Origin: JACVRW01 sp963812915
GTDB taxonomy: Bacteria; Actinomycetota; Thermoleophilia; Solirubrobacterales; Thermoleophilaceae
Length of the DNA stretch: 64,000 bases
Direction: 5' to 3'
Assembly: GCA_963812915.1 (NCBI GenBank)
Contig: CAWEXB010000013.1
Span: 248,001 to 312,000 of the forward strand
Made by a program: the position numbers and the translations under genes. Of this stretch, positions 6,131 to 15,607 are shown in pieces (positions within the stretch are counted from its first letter, which is position 1; each line of letters opens with the position of its first letter). Under the pieces are notes generated by a model. The model was not told the DNA's origin. It made no database searches and saw only the letters and a program-made list of their open reading frames with translations.

Positions 6131-8966
6131 GTCCGGCGTCGGAAAGTCGCGCCTCGTCCAGGAGCTCCTGGACCGGGCGCGCGGCGACGGCGCGCTCGTC
6201 CTGGCCGGCGACTGCGTCGATCTCGGCGAGGGCGAGCTTCCCTACGCGCCGCTGATCGGCGCCCTCAGGGGCCTGCTGCGAGACGGGCACCCGGCCTTTG
6301 ACGCGCTGCCCGCTCCGCTGCGCGGCGCGCTCGGCGCGATCCTGCCGGGCCTGGAGGAGAACGCGGCCGGCCGAGACGCGTCGCAGGCCTCGGTGTTCGA
6401 GGCCCTGCTCTCCCTGATGGACGAGCTCGGCGAGGAGCGTCCGGTGCTACTGGCGATCGAGGACCTGCACTGGGCGGACAGCTCGACGAGGGGATTCCTC
6501 AGCTTCCTGTCGCGCAGCCTCTGCAGTGAGCGTCTGATGCTCGTGGGGACCTACCGCTCGGACGAGCTCCATCGCCGGCATCCGTTGCGCCCACTGCTCG
6601 GCGAGCTGGCGCGCGACCCGGCCTCCCGGCTGCTCGACCTGCCCCCCTTCACGCGCGAGGAGCTGGCGGAGCAGCTCGAGGGCATCCTCGCCAGCACGCC
6701 GGATCCCGCGCTCGTGGAGCGGGTCTGGGACCGCAGCGAGGGCAACGCGCTGTTCACGGAGGAGATCCTCGCGGCGGGCCTGGACGGCCGCGGGGCGCTT
6801 CCGCCGACGCTTCGCGACGCTCTGATGCTGCGGGTGGAGCAGCTCTCGCCGCGCGCCCGCGACCTGCTCCGCTGGCTCGCGTGCCAGACGACGATCGATC
6901 ACGAGCTGCTGGCGGAGGTCAGCGGCGTGGAGTCGGGCGAGCTGCTGCATGCGCTTCGCGAGGCGGTGGCGGCCCACATCCTCGTCGCCAATGCGGAAGG
7001 GGCCTACGCCTTCCGCCACGCTCTGCTGCGCGAAGTGGTCCACGACGACCTGCTGCCCGGCGAGCGCACGGAGCTCCATTCGGTCCTCGCTCAAGCGCTG
7101 GAGAAGCGCATCGCGGACGGCGACACCGGCGCGCACATCACGGCGCAGGCTGCGCACCACTGGATGGCCGCCGGCTACCAGTCCGCCGCTCTCGGAGCGG
7201 CGGTGCGCGCCGCCGGCGCGGCCGAGCGCGTCGACGCGTACGCCGAGGCGCACGCCCTGCTCGAGCGAGCGCTCGGCCTGTGGCAGCAGGTGGAGGACCC
7301 GGAGGCGCTGATCGGCACCACGCGCGTGGAGCTGCTGCTGCGCGCCGCCGACGCCGCGGACGCCGGCGGCGAGGGGGCGCGGTTCGAGGCGCTCCTGCGC
7401 GGCGCGCTCGACCTCATCGATCCCCCGAAAGAGCCGCGCCGGGTGGCCTCCCTGCTCTGGCGCCTGCACTACATCCAATGGGAGCTGAACCGCCAGGACG
7501 AGTCGATCGAGACGATCGACCGCGCCCTCGCGCTGCTCGAGCCCTTCGATCCCACGAGCGAGCTGGCCACGCTGCTCGCGGCTAAGGCGCGCGCACGCAT
7601 GCTCCAGGCCCGCTACCGCGAGGCGATCGAGGCGGGCCGTGAGGCGCTCGAGGTGTCGCGCTCCGTCGGCGACGCCGCAGCCGAGGCCCAGGCCCTGAGC
7701 GCGATCGGCGTGGCGCTCGCCACCGCGCGCCAGGTGGACGAGGGGATCGCGGCGCTGCGCGAGGCGCACGCGCTGGCGCGCGAGCGCGGTCTCCTCGACT
7801 ACATGGAGCGCTCGGCGGTGAACCTCGCCGACATCCTCCACCTGGCCGGGCGCAGCGAGGAGGCGCTCATGGTCGCTCGCGAGGGCCTCGAGGAGGCGCG
7901 CGCGCTCGAACGGCGGTTCACTTGGCTCGCGCTGCTGGTCGCCGAGCTCGAGTTCGACACCGGAGACTGGCGGGCGGCCGCCGCGGCGATGCCGGGCGAG
8001 CGGCGCCCCTACTGGGGTACCACCCTGCTCAACTATCGCGTTCGGCGGATCGAGCAGGCGCTCGGACGTGGCGAGCATGCGCAGGCACGTGTCGAGCTCG
8101 ACGGCGCCGCGCGCGCGGCCCTCGACTCGACCGAGCCGCAGTTTCTCGCCCCGCTCGGCGCTCATCGAGCGGAGCTGGAGCGCCGAGCGGGCAACGCCGC
8201 CGCGGCCCGCGCGGCGATCGACGACGCGCTCGATCGGATCGAGTTCTGCTCGGAGGACGTCGCGAGGATCGCCCAGGTGGCCGCGGCGGGAGTGCGGGTG
8301 GAGGCCGACGAGGCCGAGCGCGCCCGCGACCGCCGCGACGAGGACGGCGGGCGGACGGCGAGGGAGCGAGCCGCCGCGATGGCCGACCGCGTGCGGATGG
8401 CGGCATACGACGGCGGCCCCGTGGTGCAGGCGCAGCTGGCGCTGGCGGAGGCCGAGCTGGCGCGCGGCGAGGGTCGGCGCGAACACGTGCTCTGGGACGC
8501 GGCAGCCGCGGCGTGGGAGGACCTCGGCCGCCCCTATCCCGTTGCGTACGCCCGCTGGCGAGAGGCGGAGACTCTCGTCGCCCTGCGCGACCGAGAGGGC
8601 GGGACGCGGGCGGCGGACGCGGCGCTCGAAGCGGCGCGGCGACTCGGGAGCGGATGGTTGGTCGCGGAGATCGAGGGGCTGGCGACGCGGGCGCGATTGC
8701 GAGTCGAGGGGGCGGGGGCGCCAGAGCCGACGGACGGCGGAGCGGGCGACGAGGATCCCTTCGGCCTGACCGCGCGCGAGCGCGAAGTGCTCGAGCTAGT
8801 GGCGGCGGGGGCCACCAACCGGGAGATCGGGGAACGCCTGCACATGGCCGAGAAGACGGCAAGCGTCCACGTGTCACGCATCCTTGCGAAGCTCGACGTG
8901 CGCTCGCGGACGGAGGCGGCCGCCGTGGCACACCGGCACGGGCTGGCCGGCGCCGCGCTCACCTGA
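6012..8966 (+). CDS. Large ATPase transcriptional regulator with C-terminal LuxR HTH
   Basis: About 984 aa, of the MalT/LAL-like class of signal-transduction ATPases. An N-terminal AAA-type domain has Walker A GESGVGKS and a Walker B-like LLAIEDLHWADSS. The middle is a long helical region of TPR-like repeats. The C-terminal 65 residues are a LuxR helix-turn-helix: LTAREREVLELVAAGATNRE then KTASVHVSRILAKLDVRSRT. Such proteins sense small ligands or protein partners and activate neighbouring genes. The frame is open upstream to 5907; I chose ATG 6012 (6024 is an alternative) because the conserved FVGRSGQLAEL follows directly. The next gene begins 30 nt after the stop, so the D-glutamate-type pair downstream is a plausible target. 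Confidence 0.88.
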   Translation: MAARMTSARFVGRSGQLAELEAVFRDAAERHPSLALIAGESGVGKSRLVQELLDRARGDGALVLAGDCVDLGEGELPYAPLIGALRGLLRDGHPAFDALPAPLRGALGAILPGLEENAAGRDASQASVFEALLSLMDELGEERPVLLAIEDLHWADSSTRGFLSFLSRSLCSERLMLVGTYRSDELHRRHPLRPLLGELARDPASRLLDLPPFTREELAEQLEGILASTPDPALVERVWDRSEGNALFTEEILAAGLDGRGALPPTLRDALMLRVEQLSPRARDLLRWLACQTTIDHELLAEVSGVESGELLHALREAVAAHILVANAEGAYAFRHALLREVVHDDLLPGERTELHSVLAQALEKRIADGDTGAHITAQAAHHWMAAGYQSAALGAAVRAAGAAERVDAYAEAHALLERALGLWQQVEDPEALIGTTRVELLLRAADAADAGGEGARFEALLRGALDLIDPPKEPRRVASLLWRLHYIQWELNRQDESIETIDRALALLEPFDPTSELATLLAAKARARMLQARYREAIEAGREALEVSRSVGDAAAEAQALSAIGVALATARQVDEGIAALREAHALARERGLLDYMERSAVNLADILHLAGRSEEALMVAREGLEEARALERRFTWLALLVAELEFDTGDWRAAAAAMPGERRPYWGTTLLNYRVRRIEQALGRGEHAQARVELDGAARAALDSTEPQFLAPLGAHRAELERRAGNAAAARAAIDDALDRIEFCSEDVARIAQVAAAGVRVEADEAERARDRRDEDGGRTARERAAAMADRVRMAAYDGGPVVQAQLALAEAELARGEGRREHVLWDAAAAAWEDLGRPYPVAYARWREAETLVALRDREGGTRAADAALEAARRLGSGWLVAEIEGLATRARLRVEGAGAPEPTDGGAGDEDPFGLTAREREVLELVAAGATNREIGERLHMAEKTASVHVSRILAKLDVRSRTEAAAVAHRHGLAGAALT

Positions 8967-8996
8967 CCCTGGCCCGCGCGTCATCCTTTCGCGCTC

Positions 8997-10008
8997 GTGC
9001 AACTGCGGGCTCGCATCGTTTCGCTGGCGCTGGCCGAGGAGTTCGGCATCGCGCGGGGCTCCCGCACGACTCAGCAGGTGGTGCAGCTGGAGCTCGAGCA
9101 CGATGGAGATCGTCGGGGCCGGTGAGGGCGCGCCGGTCTATTACCGTGGCGAGAGCGCCGCATCCGCCGCCGAGTTCCTGACCGAGGAGGCGCCGGCGCT
9201 CCTCGGCGACGACCCCTTCGCGCTGGAGGCGATCGGGCAACGGGTGGAGGACGTGGACGGCCAGGCGGCCGGGAAGGCCGCGCTCGACGCGGCGCTACAC
9301 GACTGGATCGGGAAGCGGCTCGGCCTTCCCGTCTGGCGTCTGCTCGGCCTCTCGCCCGAGGGGCCGCCCACCTCGTACACGATCGGCATCGACACGGTGG
9401 CGGGCACGCACCGCCGCGCCCGCGGCGCTCGCGACTTCCGCGCCCTGAAGATCAAGGTGGGCGGCGCGGAGGACCTGGCCCGCGTCGAGGCGGTTCGGGC
9501 GGAGACGACCGTGCCGCTGCGCGTGGACGCCAACGAGGGCTGGACCCTCGAGTCCGCGCGCGAGCTGGTGCCCGCGCTCCTCGAGCTGGGCGTGGAGCTC
9601 GTCGAGCAGCCCTTCCCGGCCGACGACCTGGACAGCTTCCGCGGCCTCCGGGAGCTCCGGCCGCGTCCGCCGCTGGTGGTTGACGAGGGCTGCCACGACC
9701 TCGCCGACGTGGCCGCCGCGGCGGACTACGCCGACGGCATCAATGTCAAGCTGGCGAAGTCCGGGGGCCTGCGCGAGGCTGTGCGGATGATCCACGCCGC
9801 TCGCGCGCTCGGACTGCGGGTGATGCTCGGCTGCATGATCGAGTCGCAGCTCGGTATCGCGCCGGCGGCGGCGATTGCGTCGCTGGTCGACTGGGCCGAT
9901 CTCGACGGCCACCTGCTGCTGGCGGACCGGCCGTACGCGGGCCTCGAGCTCCGGGACGGCCGTGTGTTGCCGGGGCCGGGGCCGGGCCTGGGGGTCGCTC
10001 GCACGTGA
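8997..10008 (+). CDS. dgcA: Dipeptide epimerase / DgcA-like enolase-superfamily racemase (one frameshift)
   Basis: Enolase-superfamily enzyme of the muconate-lactonizing subgroup, close to L-Ala-D/L-Glu epimerases and to N-acetyl-D-glutamate racemase DgcA. Catalytic features: ALKIKVGG (KxK), VDANEGW, EQPF, VVDEGCHD and INVKLAKSGG supply the Lys bases and metal-binding acids. The N-terminal capping domain starts at GTG 8997 (QLRARIVSLALAEEFGIARG) in one frame; at about 9105-9108 an extra G shifts it, and the barrel continues in the next frame. Removing one base restores HDG-IVGAGE as in the family. A downstream ATG at 9103 would give a protein lacking part of the cap. Its stop overlaps the DUF1611 gene (GTGA), so the two work together. 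Confidence 0.8.
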
Positions 10009-11084
10009 GCGAGCGGCTCGCCATCTTCGCGGAGGGCCTCTTCGCGCGCTACACGGGCAAGACCGGACACGGCGTGATCCGGTACGGCGCCCGCGAGGTG
10101 GTCGCCGTGGTCGACTCGACGGAGGCCGGCCGCACCGCGAGCGAGGTGGAGCCGTTCTGCCTGCACCCGGTGCCGATCGTCGCGAGCGTCCGCGACGCGA
10201 TCGAGCGCGGCGCCGCCGTCCTGCTGATCGGGGTCGCGCCCACCGGCGGCAAGCTCGACCCCGCCTGGCGCCCGGCGCTCCTGGAGGCGATCGAGGCCGG
10301 GCTCTCGCTCGAGGCGGGCCTCCACACCCAGCTTGCCGACGACCCCGAGCTGGCGGCCGCGGCCGAGCGCCACGGCGTGGAGCTGCGCGACCTGCGCGCA
10401 GCCCCGGCCGATCTGACGGTCCCAAAGGGGCCCGGCAGCCGACCCGGATCGGTGCGCGTGGTCCACAGCGTCGGCTCCGACACGGTGATCGGCAAGAAGG
10501 TCGTGACCCTCGAGCTCGACCGCGTGGCCCGCGAGCGCGGCCTCCGCTCGGTCTACGTGCCGACCGGCCAGACCGGCGTGGCGATCGCGGGTTGGGGAAT
10601 CGCCGTCGACCACGTGATCTCGGACTACGTAGCCGGGGCGGCCGAGCGGCTGGTCCTGCAGGGCTCGGAGCGCGGGGATCTGCTGTTCGTCGAGGGCCAG
10701 GGCGCGCTCTTCCACCCCGCCTACTCGGGAGTCACGCTCGGCCTGCTGCACGGCTCGGCCCCCGACCTCCTGGTGCTGGTCCACAAGCCGAACGCGACCG
10801 GGATCCGCAACTACCCCGAGCTGCCGATTCCTCCGCTGCCGGAGCTGATCCGAGCGTACGAGGCGATCGCGGCGCCGGTGCGCCCGACCCGCGTGGCGGC
10901 GATCGCGCTGAACACAAACGAACTCGACGAGGGCGCCGCCCGCGCGGCCGTGGCGGCGGCGGAGGCGGAGACGGGGCTGGTGGCGGACGACGTGGTGCGC
11001 TTCGGAGCGGAGCGCGTGCTCGACGCGGTGCTCCGGGCGCTGCCGGTCTCCGCGGGCCGGGACGAGAGCCACCGTGTCACTTAG
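10005..11084 (+). CDS. dgcN: DUF1611 P-loop protein, DgcN-like N-acyltransferase
   Basis: 359 aa member of the DUF1611 family. It shows a Rossmann-like N-terminal domain (LLIGVAPTGGKLDPAWR) and a P-loop-type C-terminal domain with VHSVGSDTVIGKK, FVEGQGALFHPAYS and LVHKPN. In marine bacteria the family member DgcN acetylates D-glutamate, after which the enolase-superfamily partner DgcA racemises the product, giving a D-glutamate catabolic route. Here the two genes overlap by four bases in the same order of function, so I infer the same pathway. The alternative is a generic role beside a dipeptide epimerase in cell-wall peptide salvage. GTG start at 10005. Confidence 0.75.
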   Translation: MSERLAIFAEGLFARYTGKTGHGVIRYGAREVVAVVDSTEAGRTASEVEPFCLHPVPIVASVRDAIERGAAVLLIGVAPTGGKLDPAWRPALLEAIEAGLSLEAGLHTQLADDPELAAAAERHGVELRDLRAAPADLTVPKGPGSRPGSVRVVHSVGSDTVIGKKVVTLELDRVARERGLRSVYVPTGQTGVAIAGWGIAVDHVISDYVAGAAERLVLQGSERGDLLFVEGQGALFHPAYSGVTLGLLHGSAPDLLVLVHKPNATGIRNYPELPIPPLPELIRAYEAIAAPVRPTRVAAIALNTNELDEGAARAAVAAAEAETGLVADDVVRFGAERVLDAVLRALPVSAGRDESHRVT

Positions 11085-11135
11085 GGGGCACATACGACCC
11101 CCTAGATGACACAGTAACGGGGGAACACGACCCCC
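11074..11135. terminator. Tandem hairpins between convergent genes
   Basis: Two stacked inverted repeats. The first has 15-nt arms, GTGTCACTTAGGGGG (11074-11088) and CCCCCTAGATGACAC (11098-11112), with two mismatches and loop CACATACGA. The second is GGGGG-AACACGA-CCCCC (11119-11135). The loops share an ACGA ending. The position between the dgcN stop and the end of the convergent pucR gene suits a bidirectional terminator, though there is no U-tract. Confidence 0.6.
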
Positions 11136-11187
11136 ACCCAGCCCAAGCGCCGCCGGCGCCGCCGCCTACCCGCCGAGCGCCGCCCCG

Positions 11188-12300
11188 TCACCGCGGCAAG
11201 CTCGGCGCAATGATCCGATGCGCCTTCAGCCCAAGCCCGAGCCGCTCCCGGTCCTCGCTCCGGAGTGGATCCAGCCCGGTCAGCTCGCGGACGCGGTCGA
11301 GCCGATAGCCCACCGTGTGGCGATGCGCGTGAATCGCCTGCGCCGTGGCGTTCATGTTGCAGTTGTTGTCGAGGTAGGCCGCGAGCGTGCCGAGCAGGTC
11401 GGTCGAGTACTGCTCGTCGTAGCGGACGAGCGGGGCGACCGTGTCTTCGTAGAAGCTGCGCACCTCCTGGGGGTGGCTCGCGAGCACCCGGAACAGCAGC
11501 CGGTAGGTGCCCTCGCCGATCTCCTCGCCGGGCGGGCCGCCGCCGGCCGCCGTGACCCGCAGCACCAGGTCCGCCTCATCCAGAGCGCGCCGCACCTCGG
11601 CGGCGCCGGTGCGGTGCGAGGAGATTCCGACCTCGGCGTGCCTGCCGAGGCGCGTGGCGGCGCGGCGGGCGTCCTCGGGCGAACCGGGAAGCAGCGCGTA
11701 GACCTTGCCCTCGACGGCCTGCGCGAGGGCGCCCGGCAGCTCGGCCGCCAGCGAGGCGACCACTCGGCCCGGGCCACGGCCGTTCGGATCGGCGCACAGC
11801 GCCGTGTAGCCGGTGCCCAGGTCGCAGCCCAGGCGCAGGGCCCGGCGGGCCACGTCCTCCGGCTCGAGGTCGGGGCGGGTGAGCAGATCCTCCAGGAACG
11901 AACCGCGGAGCGACTGCTCGGTCTCGTCGCGAGCCTCGGCGACGGCGACCTCCGTCAGGGCCGCGATCGCCGCCATGTGCAGGTAGTCGCCGGCGTCCGG
12001 CGTGCCCGGGCCGAGCAGCAGCACCGCGCCGAGGTCGCGGCCCCCCGAGGAGATAGGCACCTCGACCACGACCTCGGGCGGGCGCTGCGGCCGGCCGCCC
12101 GCCAGGCGGGCGGCCACGTAGCGCTCGTAGGCGACCCAGGTGTCCACCGGCGCGCCGAGCCGCGGCACGATCACGACGACGGGCGCGCCGGCGTGCGCGG
12201 ACGCGATCTCCGCCACGCGCTCGAGCCCGTCTCCGGCGAGCACGGCGCCCACCATCTCCAGGTGGGCGCCGCGCGGCGTTGCCGGGGAGGGGACGGCCAC
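11188..12300 (-). CDS. PucR/CdaR-family transcriptional regulator
   Basis: About 370 aa. The C-terminal part has the PucR-type helix-turn-helix (LLGTLAAYLDNNCNMNATAQ then IHAHRHTVGYRLDRVRELTG), with a GAF-like or PAS-like sensor domain before it. PucR proteins often control purine, nitrogen or amino-acid catabolism. It is the last gene of the amt-glnB-glnA operon: the likely GTG start at 12300 lies 8 nt past the glnA stop, so it should be co-expressed and may report on nitrogen state. The reading frame continues upstream into glnA, but those residues do not resemble protein. Confidence 0.82.
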   Translation of the reverse strand: MAVPSPATPRGAHLEMVGAVLAGDGLERVAEIASAHAGAPVVVIVPRLGAPVDTWVAYERYVAARLAGGRPQRPPEVVVEVPISSGGRDLGAVLLLGPGTPDAGDYLHMAAIAALTEVAVAEARDETEQSLRGSFLEDLLTRPDLEPEDVARRALRLGCDLGTGYTALCADPNGRGPGRVVASLAAELPGALAQAVEGKVYALLPGSPEDARRAATRLGRHAEVGISSHRTGAAEVRRALDEADLVLRVTAAGGGPPGEEIGEGTYRLLFRVLASHPQEVRSFYEDTVAPLVRYDEQYSTDLLGTLAAYLDNNCNMNATAQAIHAHRHTVGYRLDRVRELTGLDPLRSEDRERLGLGLKAHRIIAPSLPR

Positions 12301-12308
12301 TAGGCCAC

Positions 12309-13661
12309 CTAGCTGACGGGCAGGTACCGCTCGATCTCCCACGGCGTCACCTGGACCCGGTACTCGAGCCACTCCTCGCGCTTCAGGTCGACATAGCGCG
12401 AGAAGATGTGCGAGCCGAGCGCCTGCTCCACCAGCTCGGACCGCGACATCTCCTCGATCGCCTCCCCGAGCGACTCGGGCAGGTGCTGTACCCCCATCTC
12501 CTGGCGGTCGTCCTCTGTCAGGTCGTACAGGTTGCGCTCGATCGGGTCGGGCAGCTCATAGCCCCGCTCGACGCCCTCGAGTCCCGCGTGCAGCAGCGCC
12601 GCGAACGTCAGGTACGGGTTGCACGAGGGATCCGGGCAGCGGAGCTCGGCGCGGGTGGCCCGCTCCTTGCCCGGGTGGTAGACGGGCACCCGCACGAGCG
12701 CCGAGCGGTTGCGCCGCGACCAGCCGATGTACACCGGCGCCTCGTAGCCGGGCACGAGCCGCTTGTACGAGTTCACCGAGGGCGCGAACAGCGCCGACAG
12801 CTCGCGGGCGTGCCGGAGCTGCCCGGCGATGAAGCCCTTGGCCTCCGCGGACAGGTAGTACTCGTCCCCCGCGTCGAAGAAGGCGTTCTCCTCGCCGCGG
12901 AAGAGCGACTGGTGGGTATGCATGCCCGAGCCGTTCTCGCCGTACAGCGGCTTAGGCATGAAGGTCGCGTAGTGCCCGTGGGCCGCCGCCACCTCCTTAA
13001 CCGCTATCCGGTAGGTCATGGTGTTGTCGGCCATCTCGAGACCGTCAGCGAAGCGCATGTCGATCTCGTGCTGCGAGGGCCCGACCTCGTGGTGGGTGTA
13101 CTCCACCGGGATGCCGAGGTCCCGGAGCGTGAACACGACGTCGCGACGGAAGTCGGACGCCACGTCGAGCGTCGTGAGGTCGAAGTAGCCGCCCTTGTCG
13201 AGCACCTCCGTCGACTCGTCCGACTTGAACAGGAAGAACTCGAGCTCGGGCCCCAGGTAGTAGTGGTCGAATCCCATCTCCCTCGCCCTCGCGAGGGCGC
13301 GACGCATCTGGAAGCGGGGGTCGCCCTCGTAGGGCTCGCCCCCCGGCTTCAGCACGTCGCAGAAGAGCCTGCCGACGGTATGCGTCTCGCCGGTCCTCCA
13401 GGGGAGGATCCGGAACGTCGTCGGGTCGGGCATGGCGACCATGTCCGACTCCTCGATCCGGTTGAAGCCGGTGATCGACGAGCCGTCGAAGCCCATGCCC
13501 TCCTCGAGCGCCCCCGGAAGCTCCTCGCGTCCGACTGCGAACGACTTGAGCTGCCCGAAGATGTCGGTGAACCAGAACCGGATGAACTCGACGCCCCGCT
13601 CCTCGACCTGCGCGAGCACGTCGCTCGCGCCGGCCCCGGTCCTCTCAGGCGCGATTGCCAT
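12309..13661 (-). CDS. glnA: Glutamine synthetase, type I
   Basis: Makes glutamine from glutamate, ammonia and ATP in the cytoplasm. 450 aa, usual for the shorter GSI-alpha-like group. Seen: beta-grasp region FTDIFGQLKSFAVG, GMGFDGSSITGF, GPELEFFLF (metal-binding Glu), HHEVGPSQHEID, the NGSGMHTHQSL motif, and RNRSALVRVP near the substrate pocket. The usual adenylylation segment near the C-terminus (the NLYDL region) is present as IERNLYDLTEDD, with a Tyr; modification cannot be judged. ATG at 13661 overlaps the glnB end by 17 nt. It is the third gene of the ammonium operon, consistent with nitrogen-limitation control. Confidence 0.95.
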   Translation of the reverse strand: MAIAPERTGAGASDVLAQVEERGVEFIRFWFTDIFGQLKSFAVGREELPGALEEGMGFDGSSITGFNRIEESDMVAMPDPTTFRILPWRTGETHTVGRLFCDVLKPGGEPYEGDPRFQMRRALARAREMGFDHYYLGPELEFFLFKSDESTEVLDKGGYFDLTTLDVASDFRRDVVFTLRDLGIPVEYTHHEVGPSQHEIDMRFADGLEMADNTMTYRIAVKEVAAAHGHYATFMPKPLYGENGSGMHTHQSLFRGEENAFFDAGDEYYLSAEAKGFIAGQLRHARELSALFAPSVNSYKRLVPGYEAPVYIGWSRRNRSALVRVPVYHPGKERATRAELRCPDPSCNPYLTFAALLHAGLEGVERGYELPDPIERNLYDLTEDDRQEMGVQHLPESLGEAIEEMSRSELVEQALGSHIFSRYVDLKREEWLEYRVQVTPWEIERYLPVS

Positions 13662-14028
13662 CGACGGACACCTCCCTGTCTTCGTGCGCCTGGAGCACCA
13701 GTTCGCCCTCCTCGCCGGTGCGGATGCGCACCGCCTCCTCCACCGGCAGGACGAAGAGCTTCCCGTCACCGACCGAGCCGGTCCGGGCGTGCCTCAGGAT
13801 CACCTCCTTGATCAGGCCGACGTCCTTCGACTCGACAACGCATTCGAGCTTCAGCTTCGGCCGTAGATGGACCGCGATGTCCGAGCCGCGATAGTGCTCG
13901 GTGATCGCCTTCTGCCTGCCCGAGCCCTTCACCTCCGTGATGGAGAGGCTCGGGAAGCCGGCCTCGAGCAGATCCGCGCGGATCGGCTCGAAGGCCTCGT
14001 GACGGATGTAGGCGACGACCATCTTCAT
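13645..14028 (-). CDS. glnB: PII nitrogen signalling protein lacking Tyr51
   Basis: PII-family regulator, 127 aa, which binds ATP/ADP and 2-oxoglutarate and gates the ammonium channel. Conserved parts: MKMVVAYIR, EVKGSGRQKAITEHYRG at the T-loop base, KLKLECVV, and the B-loop TGSVGDGKLFVLPVEEAVRI, with RTGEEG. In the T-loop, Tyr46 is kept but the residue at 51, the classic uridylylation or adenylylation site, is Ile (RGSDIAV). So this PII probably works without that modification. ATG at 14028 overlaps the amt stop (ATGA). The C-terminus has about 15 extra residues. Confidence 0.93.
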   Translation of the reverse strand: MKMVVAYIRHEAFEPIRADLLEAGFPSLSITEVKGSGRQKAITEHYRGSDIAVHLRPKLKLECVVESKDVGLIKEVILRHARTGSVGDGKLFVLPVEEAVRIRTGEEGELVLQAHEDREVSVDGNRA

Positions 14029-15497
14029 GCCGGCGCCTCCCCCGTCACGGCCCCCGTCACGCCGGCCGGGGCCGGCTCCGCCGAGGTGCGGCCGCTGGCC
14101 GGCAGACCGGGCCCGATGAACTCCGACGGCGGAATGAACTGCTCCGGATATCCGTACATGCCGGTCTCGGAGATATCGAGTCCGGCGTCCTCTTCCTCGG
14201 CCGTGACCCGAAGGCCGATAGTCGCCCTGATGAGGTAGAAGACGGCGTACGAGACGGCGAAGACGCAGGCGAACGCGACCACGACGCCGAGGGCCTGGTC
14301 ACCAAGCTGCGTGAAACTGCCGGTGTACCAGAGACCGCCCTCGCCGACACCGTTGAACTCGGCGAGCCGTGGTGCCGTGAAGAGGCCGCACGAGAGCGTG
14401 CCCCAGACGCCGGCCAGGCCGTGCGCCGAGAGCGCGCCCACCGGGTCGTCGAGCACCTTCTCGATGAGGATCACGCCGTAGACCACGATCACGCCCGCGA
14501 CTGCGCCGATGATGGGCGCCGCCCAGAACTCGACGTAGCCGGACGGGGCTGTAATCGCCACGAGGCCCGCGATCGCGCCGTTGCCGGCCATGCCGACGTC
14601 GTAGGTCCTCGTGCGCGCGTACATCACGCCGAGGGCCGCGAGCACACCGGCCGCGGCCGCGAGGTTGGTCACGAGCGCGACCTCGGCGAAGCGGTTGCCG
14701 AGCGCCCCGAGCGTCGAGCCCGGGTTGAAGCCGAACCAGCCGAGCCAGAGGATCAGCACGCCGAGGCCGACGAGCGGCATGGAGTGGCCGGGGATCGCCC
14801 GCGGCTTGCCGTCCGGTCCGTACTTGCCCCGACGGGGGCCGAGCAGCAGCAGGGCCGCCAGGCCGCCGGTGGCGCCGATCAGGTGCACCACGGTCGAGCC
14901 GGCGAAGTCCTGCATGCCGACGTTCACCTGGAGCCAGCCGCCGCCGAAGATCCAGTGGCTGATGACCGGGTAGATCAGCGCCGAGAAGACGATCGCGTAG
15001 ATCACGTAGGCGCTGAACTTGATCCGCTCGAGCGTGGTTCCCCAGACGATCGCCAGCGAGACGGCGCAGAAGACGAACTGGAAGAACAGCAGCGCGGCGG
15101 GGCTGATGCCCGCGATGTCGAGCAGCGGGAACTGGGTGGCCGCCTGCGCGGGCAGCGAGCTGACGTCGAGGAAGAAGCCGTTCGTCCCGGCGATCTCCCC
15201 GGCGCCGCCGAACGCGAGGGCGAAGCCCACCGCCCAATACGCCAGGGCGGCGATCGAAAAGTTCGTAAGGATCTTCACGACCCCCAGGCCGGCGTTCTTC
15301 GCACGCGAGAAGCCGACCTCGAGGAACAGGAACCCGGCCTGCATGAACATCACGAGCACGGCCGCGACGACGACCCACACGGTGTTCAGGCTCGAGACCG
15401 TCTCGTCCAGAGTCGGGCCGTCCTGAGCCAGGGCCCCAGCCGGTGCCAGCAGGAATGCGCCGAGCGGCACGGCGGCCGCCAGGGCGATACGTCTCAT
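14025..15497 (-). CDS. amt: Ammonium transporter, Amt/MEP/Rh family
   Basis: 490 aa membrane channel for ammonium uptake. It begins with a signal-like hydrophobic segment ending AGALAQ, then 11 expected helices. The pore histidines are in STVVHLIGATGG and DDPVGALSAHGLAGVWGTL. The cytoplasmic C-terminal tail is long (about 75 residues, ending Ala/Pro-rich), which contains the region that PII proteins contact. First gene of amt-glnB-glnA-pucR, with GGAGAAGGAGG just ahead of the ATG. The 110-nt upstream spacer has a short inverted repeat, GGCCA (15546-15550) with TGGCC (15558-15562); no known GlnR-type site was recognised. Confidence 0.95.
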   Translation of the reverse strand: MRRIALAAAVPLGAFLLAPAGALAQDGPTLDETVSSLNTVWVVVAAVLVMFMQAGFLFLEVGFSRAKNAGLGVVKILTNFSIAALAYWAVGFALAFGGAGEIAGTNGFFLDVSSLPAQAATQFPLLDIAGISPAALLFFQFVFCAVSLAIVWGTTLERIKFSAYVIYAIVFSALIYPVISHWIFGGGWLQVNVGMQDFAGSTVVHLIGATGGLAALLLLGPRRGKYGPDGKPRAIPGHSMPLVGLGVLILWLGWFGFNPGSTLGALGNRFAEVALVTNLAAAAGVLAALGVMYARTRTYDVGMAGNGAIAGLVAITAPSGYVEFWAAPIIGAVAGVIVVYGVILIEKVLDDPVGALSAHGLAGVWGTLSCGLFTAPRLAEFNGVGEGGLWYTGSFTQLGDQALGVVVAFACVFAVSYAVFYLIRATIGLRVTAEEEDAGLDISETGMYGYPEQFIPPSEFIGPGLPASGRTSAEPAPAGVTGAVTGEAPA

Positions 15498-15607
15498 CTA
15501 GTGCCTCCTTCTCCGAGCATTACTGCGCAACCTAGGCAGGCCCCCGGCCATCGTCTTTGGCCAGATGTCGAAGATTCGGGCGAGCGGTTTCGCCGTTAGG
15601 TCGAGCG

